A stretch of DNA of 64,000 nt from Marinifilum sp. N1E240 (GCF_009295825.1 NZ_WHKF01000001.1:1143088-1207087), one strand, 5' to 3'; positions 8,864 to 19,024 are shown, numbered from the stretch's first letter. Translations and numbers: made by a program. Notes: generated from the sequence alone by a model not told the origin.

Positions 8864-10642
8864 ATGCTCTCATTTGATGCGATCGTTGTTTTAATCGTAT
8901 TGGTTTTCATACTGATTTCCTTCTACAAAGAATGGATAGGTCCAGCATTTACTTTCCTCATAGGAGTGGTTATTCTTGGCATATCAGGAATTTTGACCCC
9001 ATCTGAAATATTAAGTGGTTTTGCCAACGACCAGGTTGTTGTAATTCTTATGCTTTTATTAATTGGTGATATTATTCGTGACCTGGGAATTGTAGAAACT
9101 TTATTCGACCGGGTCTTTCAAAGAGCTAAAGGATATAGGCAATTCATGGCTCGAATGATGTTTTTGGTCGGTGGATTTTCAGCATTCTTAAACAATACAC
9201 CGCTTGTTGCAGTTATGATGCCATATGTTCACAACTGGAGCAAACGTAACAATATTTCTCCTTCGAAACTTCTTATCCCATTGTCGTATGCAGCTATTCT
9301 TGGAGGTTGTATTACATTGATTGGAACATCTACAAACTTGATTGTGAATGGAATGGTTAAGGATCAGACAATTGTTCCAGCCTTGTCATTAAGCATGTTT
9401 AGCTTTGCTTATGTTGGAATTCCAATGATGTTTATAGGATCAATTTATTTATTAATTGTTAGCAAAAAATGGTTGCCGGAAAAGGCTGATGCTTTAGGTG
9501 AATTTTCAGAAAATACCAGAAAATATATCGTAGAGGCACATGTGAAGCCAAACTCCGATTTAATAGGAAAAACGATCGAGGAGGCAGATTTGAGAAATCT
9601 TAAAGGTTTGTATCTTTTTCAGATCAACAGAGGAGGTGTCCGGGTAGCTGCTGTTTCTCATGAGTTTAGATTGGAAGAAGGAGATCGATTGCTGTTTGCC
9701 GGAGATACAGAAACCATTGCCGATCTGGTTTTACCTAACTCAGGACTTACCCTGCCAACTGTGGGAATGCTAACTCACAAAAAGCATTTGGAAGTTGTCG
9801 AGATTGTAATTTCTCACAATTCTACTTTGATTACTAAAACGGTAAAAGAGGCTAATTTTAGAGGTCAATTTGATGCTGCGGTAATTGGTATTCATAGGAA
9901 TGGTGGAAGAGTAAGCGGGAAGATTGGGGAAGTAAAATTACGCGCTGGCGATGTATTGTTGCTTCTTGGAGGTGATGATTTTGTGGAGCGAACTCACCGA
10001 ATTCAGGATTTTTATTTTATTTCCAAAGTAAAAGAGTTTAAAAAACAGGAAGGTTACAAGGTTGGTTTATTGTTGGGAGGAACGGTTTTAGCCGTAATTT
10101 TATCTGCCTTAAATATTGTGCCATTATTTATGACCTTAATCGTAATGATTATAATAATTCTGGCACTCAAAATATCCAACCCTAAGGATATTGCCACCAT
10201 GGTCGATTTTAATCTGGCATTAATCATATCCCTCTCGCTCGCATTTGGAACGGCGATGATCAAATCTGGTTTGGCTGAGATAATTGCTGATTTGTTGATA
10301 TCAGTATTTCTTCCAATGGGAAGAGTTGGTGTACTTTTTGGTATTTATTTGATTACTTCAGTTTTGGCTGCTTATATTACCAATAAGGCTGCCGTCGCTA
10401 TAGTGTTTCCTATATCCTTAACAATGGCTTTAAATTTGCATTTGGATCCGGAACCGTTTGTTTTAATTGTTGCCTTTGCAGCAGCAGCTAATTTCATGAC
10501 TCCAATTGGCTACCAAACCAACTTAATGGTTTACGGACCAGGAGCATACTCTTTCAAAGATTTCTTTAAGATTGGATTTCCCCTAACAATCATTTATATG
10601 ATAGTAACTGTTTTGATGTTGTCATATATTTATTTTTATTAG
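8864..10642 (+). CDS. SLC13-family permease with two TrkA-C (RCK_C) domains, probable sulfate transporter
   Basis: This 592-residue inner-membrane transporter has the SLC13/citrate-transporter fold split by a soluble insert. Hydrophobic segments cover residues 1-210. Two RCK_C/TrkA-C domains follow near 220-300 and 310-390, then more membrane segments to the end. The family motifs NNTPLVAVMMPYV and GTSTNLIVNG in the first half, and ITNKAAVAIVFP and TPIGYQTNLMVYGPG in the second, are the paired ion/substrate sites. Many transporters of this architecture move sulfate. cysQ lies 41 bp downstream on the same strand, supporting sulfate import for assimilation. Dicarboxylate transport is the alternative. 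Confidence 0.87.
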   Translation: MLSFDAIVVLIVLVFILISFYKEWIGPAFTFLIGVVILGISGILTPSEILSGFANDQVVVILMLLLIGDIIRDLGIVETLFDRVFQRAKGYRQFMARMMFLVGGFSAFLNNTPLVAVMMPYVHNWSKRNNISPSKLLIPLSYAAILGGCITLIGTSTNLIVNGMVKDQTIVPALSLSMFSFAYVGIPMMFIGSIYLLIVSKKWLPEKADALGEFSENTRKYIVEAHVKPNSDLIGKTIEEADLRNLKGLYLFQINRGGVRVAAVSHEFRLEEGDRLLFAGDTETIADLVLPNSGLTLPTVGMLTHKKHLEVVEIVISHNSTLITKTVKEANFRGQFDAAVIGIHRNGGRVSGKIGEVKLRAGDVLLLLGGDDFVERTHRIQDFYFISKVKEFKKQEGYKVGLLLGGTVLAVILSALNIVPLFMTLIVMIIIILALKISNPKDIATMVDFNLALIISLSLAFGTAMIKSGLAEIIADLLISVFLPMGRVGVLFGIYLITSVLAAYITNKAAVAIVFPISLTMALNLHLDPEPFVLIVAFAAAANFMTPIGYQTNLMVYGPGAYSFKDFFKIGFPLTIIYMIVTVLMLSYIYFY

Positions 10643-10683
10643 TTGATTTTTTAGCAGAAAAAGAATTTTAGGATACAACATAC

Positions 10684-11493
10684 ATGAACTTTAAGCAAAG
10701 AAAAGAACTACTTTATTTTGCAATTTTAGCATCATTGAAGGCAGGAGAGGAGATTTTAAATGTCTATCAGTCTGATGATTTTGAAATACAATTAAAATCA
10801 GATGATAGTCCTTTAACCATTGCAGATCAAAGAGCGCACAAGGCAATAGTTTCAATTATTGATGAATTGGGAATTCCTGTTTTGAGTGAAGAGGGAGAAC
10901 ATTCAAGCTATGAAGAACGAAAATTGTGGAAGCAATGCTGGATTGTGGATCCTTTGGATGGAACAAAGGAATTTATCAAGAGAAACGATGAATTTACAGT
11001 TAATTTAGCTTTGATTGATGAAGGAAAACCTGTTTCAGGTGTTATCTACGTTCCTGTATATCGTCGATTGTATTTTGCGGATATAGAATTAGGAGCATTT
11101 CGTACGGATGATATTGAAAACTGGGAAGACGGTTTAGATAAATTAATTCAAGCTTCACGTCAATTGCCATTTGAATACAATAGTGATGAAATAAGAGTTG
11201 TTGGTTCTCGTTCTCACATGAATGCAGAAACACAATCTTATTTTGAGGAGCTAAAAAAGGATAATCCTGAAGTTAAGATTATTGCGAAAGGTAGTTCACT
11301 TAAACTTTGTATGATTGCAGAGAACGAAGCTGATATATATCCTCGCTTCTCTCCTACAATGGAGTGGGATATTGCTGCTGGTCATGCAATTGTATCTGCT
11401 TCTGGAGGCAAGGTGCTTCATATTGACTCCAAAACTGAATTAACCTATAATAAAGAGGATTTGTTGAATCCGTCTTTCATGTGTAAACGATAA
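10684..11493 (+). CDS. cysQ: 3'(2'),5'-bisphosphate nucleotidase CysQ
   Basis: This 269-residue enzyme belongs to the inositol-monophosphatase superfamily and hydrolyses PAP/PAPS, recycling the by-product of sulfate activation and sulfotransfer. The lithium-sensitive phosphatase motifs are present: SEEGEH (metal-binding Glu), WIVDPLDGTKEF (metal-binding Asp residues and the Thr), and MEWDIAAGHAIVSASGG near the C-terminus. Length is typical for CysQ. It follows the SLC13 permease gene by 41 bp, consistent with a small sulfur-assimilation operon. Other cys genes are not in the window. Confidence 0.92.
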   Translation: MNFKQRKELLYFAILASLKAGEEILNVYQSDDFEIQLKSDDSPLTIADQRAHKAIVSIIDELGIPVLSEEGEHSSYEERKLWKQCWIVDPLDGTKEFIKRNDEFTVNLALIDEGKPVSGVIYVPVYRRLYFADIELGAFRTDDIENWEDGLDKLIQASRQLPFEYNSDEIRVVGSRSHMNAETQSYFEELKKDNPEVKIIAKGSSLKLCMIAENEADIYPRFSPTMEWDIAAGHAIVSASGGKVLHIDSKTELTYNKEDLLNPSFMCKR

Positions 11494-11531
11494 CAATCAA
11501 CCTTAAATACAACTAAAATAACAAACCAATA

Positions 11532-14348
11532 ATGAAAAGATTACTTACTTTCGGTCTGCTATGCTTTATCTGTTTCCAGATGGTAGCACAGACCCAAAAG
11601 GTACCATTAAGTCATACTGATTATGATGGATGGAAAAACCTTAAAAATCAAAAGATTTCGAACAATGGAGAATGGATTACTTATGAGGTAAATCCTCAAA
11701 AAGGAGATGGATTTCTGTATATATATCAGGTGAAAACTAAGAAATTAGATTCTATTGCCAGAGCTTACGACGCCATTTTTTCTCCAGGGTCAGAGATTTT
11801 GAGTTTTAAAATAAAAACTCAGTTTGATACCATTCGTAAGGCAAAGTTAGATAAGATTGAGAAAATGGATATGCCTAAGGATTCTATTGGAATTTGGAAT
11901 CTGTCGGAGAATAAGATTTTGCGTTTTGGGAACTTAAAATCATTTCAAATGCCCGAAGAAAAGGGAGACTGGATGGCTTTATTGTTAGAAATGCCTAAGG
12001 AAAAAAAGGATTCAACTGAAAGTGATTCTACCCAAATTCCTTTGAAGAAAAAGAAAGGTAAAGACAAAAAGAATGGAAAGGATAAAGTTGAAAAAGGCTT
12101 ACTGGTAATTAAAAATTACATCTCTGGCAAGGAGTATCGTTATAAAGATGTAACTGAGTTTTCATTATCCAGAAATGGGAATGCGGTTAACTTTATTCAA
12201 GTAAAAGGGGACAGTATAAAAACTGCCTTGGTGAATAAATTCTCTGGAAAATCCGAGGAATTAGAGGCGGTTTTTGAACAAGAAGGAACAGCTAAAAAAG
12301 CTTCTATTTCACCAGAAGGCGATAAATTAGGTTTTATTTTTTCTGCTGATACAGTGAAAAATAAGTGCTATTCTTTGTATTACGCAGATCTTAAACAAGC
12401 CGTAAAACCTATTGTTGATACTTTATCCAATGCAATTCAGGATAATTGGACCGTAAGTGAAAATGGCAAGGTTTACTTCTCTCGTGATGGAAAGAAGATG
12501 TTCTTTGGTGTTGCACCTAAACCAGTAAATGAGAAGAAAGACAGCTTATTGGATGAAGAAAAATACAGAGTAGATGTTTGGAATTGGAAAGATCCTTTGT
12601 TGCAGCCACAACAGAAACTTCAAGCTGAGAAAGAGAAAAAACGTACTTGGTTAGCGGTTTATCATACCAAAGAAAACAAAATTGTACAATTGGGAAAGGA
12701 AGATATGCCTAATATTGAGCTGTTTGATCATGGAAATGCTAATCTTGCAATGGGTCGATCAAGCTTGCCATATCAGCAATTAACCTCATGGGACGATTGG
12801 TATTCTGATTACTATGTGGTTAATCTGGAATCGGGGAAAAAAGAATTGATTTTGGAAAAGAAAAACTCTGATGTGAGTATTTCTCCTGATCAAAAATTTA
12901 TGTTGTGGTTCGAAACACAGGATAGTGTATGGTATTCGTATCAATTCGAAAACAAGAAGAAAGTGGCTTTAACCAATAAGATAAAAGCCGAATTTTATAA
13001 TGAAAAACATGATACACCTAATGATCCTGAGCCATATGGATTGGTTGGTTGGACAAAAGGTGATAATAATTTGATAATTCAAGATCGTTATGATTTTTGG
13101 ATGATTGATCCTACAGGAAAAAATGCTGCTGTAAATCTAACAAATGGATTTGGTCGTAGAAATAATATACGATTTGATTATTTGAAATTGGATGAGGATG
13201 AATTGTTTGTGGATTTTAAGAAGCCTCTATTGTTAGCTGCCTTCCATGAATTCAATAAAAAATCGGGAACTTTTAGATTAGAAAAAGAAAGCGATCCCAA
13301 GGAAATTATTTTCAGCGATGCCAGTTATACAAGTCTTAAAAAGGCGAAAAATGCTGATCGTTTAATTTGGAAACGTTCAACTTTTAAAGAGTATCCAAAT
13401 CTTTGGACAGGAGGTTTGGATTTGTCGGACAAAAAGCAAGTATCAGATGCAAATCCACAGCAAAAAAACTATTTGTGGGGAGATGTTGAATTGGTAGATT
13501 GGACATCAGGCGATGGTGAGAAATTACAAGGATTACTATACAAGCCTGAAAATTTTGATCCAAACAAAAAGTATCCAATGTTGGTTTATTTTTACGAACG
13601 AACTTCGGATCGCATGCATCGTCATCATGTTCCTCAACCCAATTGGTCGATCATAAATCCTTCCTATTGTGTGAGTAATGGTTATTTGGTATTTATGCCG
13701 GATATTACCTATCCGAAAGTTGGATATCCAGGGGAATCAGCCTACAGTTCAATTGTTACCGGAACCTTGGCTATGATGGATCGTTACGATTTTATCGATA
13801 AGGAAAATATTGCTTTACAAGGTCAAAGCTGGGGAGGGTATCAAATTGCTTATTTAATTACCAGAACCGATTTGTATAAATGTGCAATGGCTGGAGCTCC
13901 AGTAACCAATATGACTTCTGCCTATGGAGGAATGCGATGGGGAAGTGGTATGAGTCGAATGTTCCAGTATGAGAGAACTCAAAGTAGAATTGGAGGAACT
14001 TTATGGAACAGTACTTTGCAGTATATTGAAAATTCACCAGTATTCTTTGCGCCAAAAATAAAAACGCCATTATTGATTATGCATAACGATAATGATGGTG
14101 CTGTGCCTTGGTATCAGGGTATTGAATTGTTTGTGGCCATGCGTCGTTTGCAAAAGCCTTGTTGGATGCTTACCTATAATGATGAGGCACACAATTTACG
14201 CAAGCGACCAAATCGAGTAGATTTATCGATACGAACCATGCAGTTTTTCGATTATTATCTGAAAGGGAAACCTGCTCCTGTTTGGATGACAGATGGAATA
14301 CCAGCAGTTAAAAAAGGAAAATTTGATGGTTATGAATTAAAGGAGTAA
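11532..14348 (+). CDS. Secreted S9 family prolyl oligopeptidase-like peptidase
   Basis: This 938-residue exported peptidase has a signal peptide (MKRLLTFGLLCFICFQMVAQ), a long N-terminal beta-propeller region with a charged Lys-rich insert near residues 155-195, and a C-terminal alpha/beta hydrolase domain. The catalytic Ser (~765) is in GQSWGGYQ, the Asp (~855) in HNDNDGAVPW and the His (~886) in NDEAHNL. The organisation matches acylaminoacyl-peptidase/dipeptidyl-peptidase IV-like enzymes that release short peptides in the periplasm. It begins 38 bp after cysQ and may be transcribed with it, although no functional link is evident. A strong terminator follows. Confidence 0.9.
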   Translation: MKRLLTFGLLCFICFQMVAQTQKVPLSHTDYDGWKNLKNQKISNNGEWITYEVNPQKGDGFLYIYQVKTKKLDSIARAYDAIFSPGSEILSFKIKTQFDTIRKAKLDKIEKMDMPKDSIGIWNLSENKILRFGNLKSFQMPEEKGDWMALLLEMPKEKKDSTESDSTQIPLKKKKGKDKKNGKDKVEKGLLVIKNYISGKEYRYKDVTEFSLSRNGNAVNFIQVKGDSIKTALVNKFSGKSEELEAVFEQEGTAKKASISPEGDKLGFIFSADTVKNKCYSLYYADLKQAVKPIVDTLSNAIQDNWTVSENGKVYFSRDGKKMFFGVAPKPVNEKKDSLLDEEKYRVDVWNWKDPLLQPQQKLQAEKEKKRTWLAVYHTKENKIVQLGKEDMPNIELFDHGNANLAMGRSSLPYQQLTSWDDWYSDYYVVNLESGKKELILEKKNSDVSISPDQKFMLWFETQDSVWYSYQFENKKKVALTNKIKAEFYNEKHDTPNDPEPYGLVGWTKGDNNLIIQDRYDFWMIDPTGKNAAVNLTNGFGRRNNIRFDYLKLDEDELFVDFKKPLLLAAFHEFNKKSGTFRLEKESDPKEIIFSDASYTSLKKAKNADRLIWKRSTFKEYPNLWTGGLDLSDKKQVSDANPQQKNYLWGDVELVDWTSGDGEKLQGLLYKPENFDPNKKYPMLVYFYERTSDRMHRHHVPQPNWSIINPSYCVSNGYLVFMPDITYPKVGYPGESAYSSIVTGTLAMMDRYDFIDKENIALQGQSWGGYQIAYLITRTDLYKCAMAGAPVTNMTSAYGGMRWGSGMSRMFQYERTQSRIGGTLWNSTLQYIENSPVFFAPKIKTPLLIMHNDNDGAVPWYQGIELFVAMRRLQKPCWMLTYNDEAHNLRKRPNRVDLSIRTMQFFDYYLKGKPAPVWMTDGIPAVKKGKFDGYELKE

Positions 14349-14401
14349 TACTGATATACATTTGGAATTTAAATGGTATAATACCATTACAAAAAGTATA
14401 G

Positions 14402-14431
14402 AATGCGTCCCAAGCGGGACGCATTTTTTAT
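14402..14431 (+). terminator. Rho-independent terminator after S9 peptidase
   Basis: The 10-bp perfect stem AATGCGTCCC / GGGACGCATT with a 4-nt loop is followed by a T-rich tail, 53 bp after the stop codon. Confidence 0.88.
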
Positions 14432-15051
14432 TTACAATAATGTTTTGATCCGGAGATCAAAAGTTTTAACTGATCAAACGCTTTTTTTAGGTCAAATTAT
14501 GCTTCTATTCTCGATTTAGCCACATTTTTTAATTAGCCACATGCTTCGAGGCTTGCAAAAGGTGTATCAACTCTTGATTTTGGTGTATCGAAGCAGGTAT
14601 GAGCTTCTTCAACTCTCGAAATAGACGCATCGAAGCATTATAAAGGTGCTTGTATTCATGGATTTATAGAGTAGAAGTTTTATTTTATCGCTTTAAGCTA
14701 CCAGTTTACCTATTGGAGTAATTCTTTTAATAAATGAATGGGTGTGTTAATACAGAAGAATGTATGCAAACAAAACCCTTCATTTCCGATAAATGAAGGG
14801 TTTTTGAATCTTAATTGTTAGTTAAGAGTGTTGTGTGTTTGTTGTTGTGTTGCTTCTGGTTAGGTTTAACCAATATTATTTAGTGTTGTTGTTGTTTTCC
14901 GTATTATTTGCTAGCAAAGTAAATACCTTTCCAAGATAATTCATACAGTTTCTGTATAAATAAGTAAATATTACCGATATTGCTACGTCTTAAAGTGAAA
15001 ATCACTTTGTGTTTTACGCAAACGTTATAAATAGGAGTAAAAATTTCTTTT
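14432..15051. other. Long intergenic region with degenerate repeats and an orphan terminator
   Basis: No convincing coding frame is seen. Two imperfect 27-bp repeats, matching at 20 of 27 positions, lie at 14567-14593 and 14609-14635 (both start TCAACTCT and end ATCGAAG). Related TTAGCCACAT motifs lie just upstream. A strong terminator hairpin (14772-14805) has no gene in front of it. The last 240 bp are GT-rich and lead to the Lrp gene. Confidence 0.5.
14772..14805 (+). terminator. Orphan terminator-type hairpin
   Basis: The 13-bp perfect stem AAACCCTTCATTT / AAATGAAGGGTTT with a CCGAT loop is followed by TTTTTG. No gene ends nearby on either strand, so it may end a small RNA or act as a roadblock to upstream read-through. 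Confidence 0.7.
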
Positions 15052-15513
15052 ATGGAAAGTTTAGATCAAACGGATAAAACTATTTTAAGAATTTTGCAGA
15101 ATGATTCAAAGAAAACTGCGAAAGAGATAGCTGCAATGTTGAACATTACAGTTTCTCCGGTATATGAGAGAATTCGCCGATTGGAAAATCAGGGATTTAT
15201 TAAAAAATATGTAGCCATTCTCGATAAAAAAAGAATAGAAAGAAGTGTTACAGCCATCTGCCAGGTTTCCATGCGATATCATGATGAGAAATTTATTGAT
15301 GAATTTGAAAAGCAAATTCAGGATTTAAAAGAAGTTCAGGAGTGTTATCACATGGCAGGACAAGTTGATTTTATTCTTAAAATTCATGTGAGAAGTTTGG
15401 AAGAATACCATGAGTTTGTACGCTTTAAATTATCTAAAATTAATAATATTGGAGTTTTGAATAGTACATTTGTTATTAAAGAAATAAAACATAGCTCGGA
15501 ATATTACATATAG
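15052..15513 (+). CDS. Lrp/AsnC family transcriptional regulator
   Basis: This 153-residue DNA-binding regulator has an N-terminal winged helix (residues 4-60: LDQTDKTILRILQNDSKKT, then AAMLNITVSPVYERIRRLENQG as the recognition helix region). A C-terminal RAM/AsnC domain (about 70-150) binds amino-acid effectors and mediates oligomerisation. Length is typical. It is a single gene 86 bp upstream of the hybrid kinase on the same strand. Its targets and effector cannot be told from sequence. Confidence 0.93.
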   Translation: MESLDQTDKTILRILQNDSKKTAKEIAAMLNITVSPVYERIRRLENQGFIKKYVAILDKKRIERSVTAICQVSMRYHDEKFIDEFEKQIQDLKEVQECYHMAGQVDFILKIHVRSLEEYHEFVRFKLSKINNIGVLNSTFVIKEIKHSSEYYI

Positions 15514-15599
15514 TTTTGTTACGAATTCAAAGTATTTCTTAATGTGATTTTAGTAACTTAGTATGAGTTCTAAGAATTTTTGCTCACTTCAATTACATT

Positions 15600-18500
15600 A
15601 TGGGAGATAATTCTCAAAACATACCACCAGGCAAGTTTAGAAAGCAACTTTCCGAATATCAACAAGAAATTGATCTGCTTAAGGCACAAAATAAACGCCT
15701 TAAGAAGAAGGTTGATAGCCTGGTCGTGAGACAGTTTTCAGATGAGTTGGAATTACTTTTTAACGCTACCGGACAAGGAATCATTATTCGAGATGCTAAT
15801 GGTAAGATTACTTTTGCCAATCCGGCAGCATCGCATATTCTTGGAGTTAAGAATGAAGCCTTATTAAACATCAACAGTTTCGAACCATCAAAAAAAAATA
15901 GATTACTTGATGGTACGATCATTACAGCAGATGAACATCCTGCAAAAATTGCTTTAACCACTGCTAAGGAAGTTCATCGTTCTATATTGGGTGTTTTTAA
16001 TCCTGAGAAAAATACTTACATCTGGATAAGTATTACAGCTACACCAATGTTTGAACAGCAAAGCGATATTGTAAAAAGTGTTTATACTGTTTTTGAAGAC
16101 ATTTCTGGAAAAATTGAAGCTGATAATTTGCTAAAAGAAAATGAAGCTAAAGCAAAGGCTTTGATTAAAACCATTCCTGATTTAATTGTTCGTATCTCCA
16201 GAGATGGAAAAATAATTGATGTAAATGGTAGATTAAATGGACTGTTTAATGGAATATATCCGAATATAAATTCCGATATACGACAACTATTTGAGCCTGA
16301 ATTGTCTTTGAAATTTATTGATGCAATGGAGGAGGCTTTTGAAAGCCGTAAAGTTCAAATCTTCGATTACAGGATGAATCTTCAAAATAAAGGAATTTGC
16401 TACTTTGAGTTTAGAATTAATAGTGTCGGAGAGCGTGAGGTTACTACAATAATTCGTGATGTTACTGAGCAAAAAAGATCACAGCGAAAAATGGTGGAGG
16501 CTACGCGTAGGTTAACCACTTTAATTGGAAATTTAACGGGAATGGTATATCGTTGTCTTGCCGATGAATATTGGACGATGCTCTTTGTTAGTGATGGGGT
16601 TAAAGATCTGACAGGTTATACTTCTGAAGAATTAAACTATAATGCAGCTTTAGCTTATAATGATGTAATTTATTCAGAAGATAGAGATTACGTAGTTAAA
16701 GAGGTGGAAGATGGTGGGGTTCGAAATAAAAGATTTGCATTAGAATATAGGATTATAACTAAATCAGGACAACTCAAATGGGTTTTTGAACAAGGGCTTA
16801 CAATAAAAGATAAACTTGGAAGACCTTTGTTTATAGAAGGATATATTGTTGATATTACCGAAAAGAAAATTGCAGAACAAAACCTTGTGTTAAGCGAGAG
16901 TAAGTTTCGTTTGTTGTTTAATTCATTAACAGAAGCCATTTTTGTACATCCATGGAGCATAGAAGGTTTTCAATCCTTTGTTGAAGTAAATGATATTGCT
17001 GTTGAAAGATATGCTTATACCAGGAAAGAGTTTTTAAAAATGAGTGTTATTAATTTAGTCCCTGATGATCAACTTTCGGAGAATAAATTTAAAAAAATGC
17101 GAAAGACACTATCTGAAAAAGGGTGTTTATTTTTAGAGGGTGTACATAGAACTAAGCATGGGAAAGAATTTCCGGTAGAGTTAAATGCTAATTTAATTGA
17201 ATTAAACGGAAAAAAATACATACAGTCAGTAGTACGTGATATCAGTGATCGTAAACGAGCAGAGGATGAGTTGGCGCATAAATCTCAGTTTGAGGAATCA
17301 ATTAGTAAAATTTCAGCAGATTTTGTTCGTGCATCGATAACCGAAATTGATGGTGCTATTAATAAAGCTATTGGTAAAATAGGAAAATTGATTCATGCAG
17401 ATAGAGCATATATATTTCTATTGAAGGATGGTGGTAATAGTTTTGAAAGATCCTATGAATGGTTTCTTAACGATCGAGTAAAAGAATTTCCAACTACAAG
17501 CTTTTTTAGAGGTGAAGATATTGAGTATTGGCTGTATGAGCTCAAAAAACATGGAAATTTCATTGTTAAAAATCTAAATGATCTTCCTAATAATGCATTT
17601 TCGAATATGAATCATGATCCAAGAGAATATGTGAAGTCATTGTTTACTTTTCCTATTTTTACTCAGGATAAATTGTTAGGATTTGTTGGATTTGATACGA
17701 TTGATAGGGAGAGAGAATGGGGAGATGATAGTGAGCTTTTATTGAGGACATTTACGGATATTTTAGCAGGAGTTATTAGTAGGAAACGTTACGAACAAGA
17801 ATTAATATTTGCCAAAGAAAAAGCAGAAGAAAGTGATATGCTTAAATCAACTTTTTTGGCATCGATGTCTCATGAGTTAAGGACACCATTAAATGCAATT
17901 ATTGGTTTTAGTACATTGGTAAAATCTGATTCTTCTCCTGAGAAAATCGTGAAATGGAATGATATTATAAAGTCCAGTGGTAAACATCTGCTTAAAATTA
18001 TAGAATCTATTTTTGATGTATCCTTGCTTCAGGCAAAGGAAGCAAAAGTGAATTATAACAGAATTTCTTTGGACGATGTATTTCTTACTATTCAGCAATA
18101 TATCAAGGCTGAATTAAAGAAATTGGATAAAACAAGTTTACAAGTTGTATTTAGTAAAGAAGGTGAGGATGATATTTATCTAAATACCGATAGAACAAAA
18201 ATTATTCAAATGATAACTAATCTGTTAAATAATGCAATAAAATACACAGATTTTGGTTGCATTGAATATGGATATAAGGTAGAAAATGATGATCTTGTAT
18301 TTTTTGTTTCAGATACAGGAATAGGAATATCAAAAGAACATCAGGAGGTAATTTTTGACATTTTTAGACAAGTTGATGAACCATATTTTGGTTTGCAATC
18401 GGGTGTGGGTTTAGGGCTTGCAATTTGCAAAGAAATAGCAAAGCTCTTAGATGGAGAATTGTGGTTGGAATCTGAAAAAGGAAAAGGATCTTGTTTCTTT

Positions 18501-18941
18501 TTTAAACTCAATAAGGCTATTTGTAAAGAAAATTGTGTTGAGAATGAATTTAGTAATGATATTTCAGTTCCTTACCTAAAAGGGCGTACGATTTTGGTTG
18601 TTGAAGATATTCAGTTTAATTATCAGTTAATTGAAGAAATGCTATTGTTGACTTCAGCCAAGGTAATATGGGCACAAACGGGTTTTGTAGCAGTTGATAA
18701 AGTTCGGAATAACAAAGAGATAGATTTGATACTTATGGATGTTAAGATGCCCCAAATGGATGGATACAGAGCTACCATAGAAATATTGAAAATGAAACCA
18801 GGTATTCCTATTATTGCTCAAACAGCCTACGCACTACCTGGAGATCAGAAAAAGGCAATAGATGTTGGTTGTAGGGCTTATCTCACAAAGCCTATTGATA
18901 AATCGAAGCTGTATGTGTTGTTGTCAGAATTCATAGGATAA
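15600..18941 (+). CDS. Multi-PAS/GAF hybrid sensor histidine kinase with receiver domain
   Basis: This 1113-residue signalling protein has no clear membrane segments and is probably cytoplasmic. A coiled-coil N-terminus is followed by about four PAS domains (roughly 55-170, 180-290, 300-425, 430-555), a GAF domain (about 570-730), HisKA with the phospho-accepting His near 757 in MSHELRTPLNAIIGF, and HATPase_c with NNAIKYT, DTGIGIS and GVGLGLAIC. The C-terminal receiver starts with LVVEDIQFN, has the acceptor Asp near 1045 in LMDVKMPQMDGY and the Lys in LTKPID. With no DNA-binding output domain, the phosphoryl group probably passes to a separate protein or the receiver tunes the kinase. No partner regulator is adjacent, so it is an orphan; the signal is unknown. 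Confidence 0.93.
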   Translation: MGDNSQNIPPGKFRKQLSEYQQEIDLLKAQNKRLKKKVDSLVVRQFSDELELLFNATGQGIIIRDANGKITFANPAASHILGVKNEALLNINSFEPSKKNRLLDGTIITADEHPAKIALTTAKEVHRSILGVFNPEKNTYIWISITATPMFEQQSDIVKSVYTVFEDISGKIEADNLLKENEAKAKALIKTIPDLIVRISRDGKIIDVNGRLNGLFNGIYPNINSDIRQLFEPELSLKFIDAMEEAFESRKVQIFDYRMNLQNKGICYFEFRINSVGEREVTTIIRDVTEQKRSQRKMVEATRRLTTLIGNLTGMVYRCLADEYWTMLFVSDGVKDLTGYTSEELNYNAALAYNDVIYSEDRDYVVKEVEDGGVRNKRFALEYRIITKSGQLKWVFEQGLTIKDKLGRPLFIEGYIVDITEKKIAEQNLVLSESKFRLLFNSLTEAIFVHPWSIEGFQSFVEVNDIAVERYAYTRKEFLKMSVINLVPDDQLSENKFKKMRKTLSEKGCLFLEGVHRTKHGKEFPVELNANLIELNGKKYIQSVVRDISDRKRAEDELAHKSQFEESISKISADFVRASITEIDGAINKAIGKIGKLIHADRAYIFLLKDGGNSFERSYEWFLNDRVKEFPTTSFFRGEDIEYWLYELKKHGNFIVKNLNDLPNNAFSNMNHDPREYVKSLFTFPIFTQDKLLGFVGFDTIDREREWGDDSELLLRTFTDILAGVISRKRYEQELIFAKEKAEESDMLKSTFLASMSHELRTPLNAIIGFSTLVKSDSSPEKIVKWNDIIKSSGKHLLKIIESIFDVSLLQAKEAKVNYNRISLDDVFLTIQQYIKAELKKLDKTSLQVVFSKEGEDDIYLNTDRTKIIQMITNLLNNAIKYTDFGCIEYGYKVENDDLVFFVSDTGIGISKEHQEVIFDIFRQVDEPYFGLQSGVGLGLAICKEIAKLLDGELWLESEKGKGSCFFFKLNKAICKENCVENEFSNDISVPYLKGRTILVVEDIQFNYQLIEEMLLLTSAKVIWAQTGFVAVDKVRNNKEIDLILMDVKMPQMDGYRATIEILKMKPGIPIIAQTAYALPGDQKKAIDVGCRAYLTKPIDKSKLYVLLSEFIG

Positions 18942-19024
18942 GAAATGAATTATTATGAATATTATAGGTTTTGAATATCCATATTTTTTATACAGCTTTG
19001 TTAACATCTAAAAAATAAATAATC

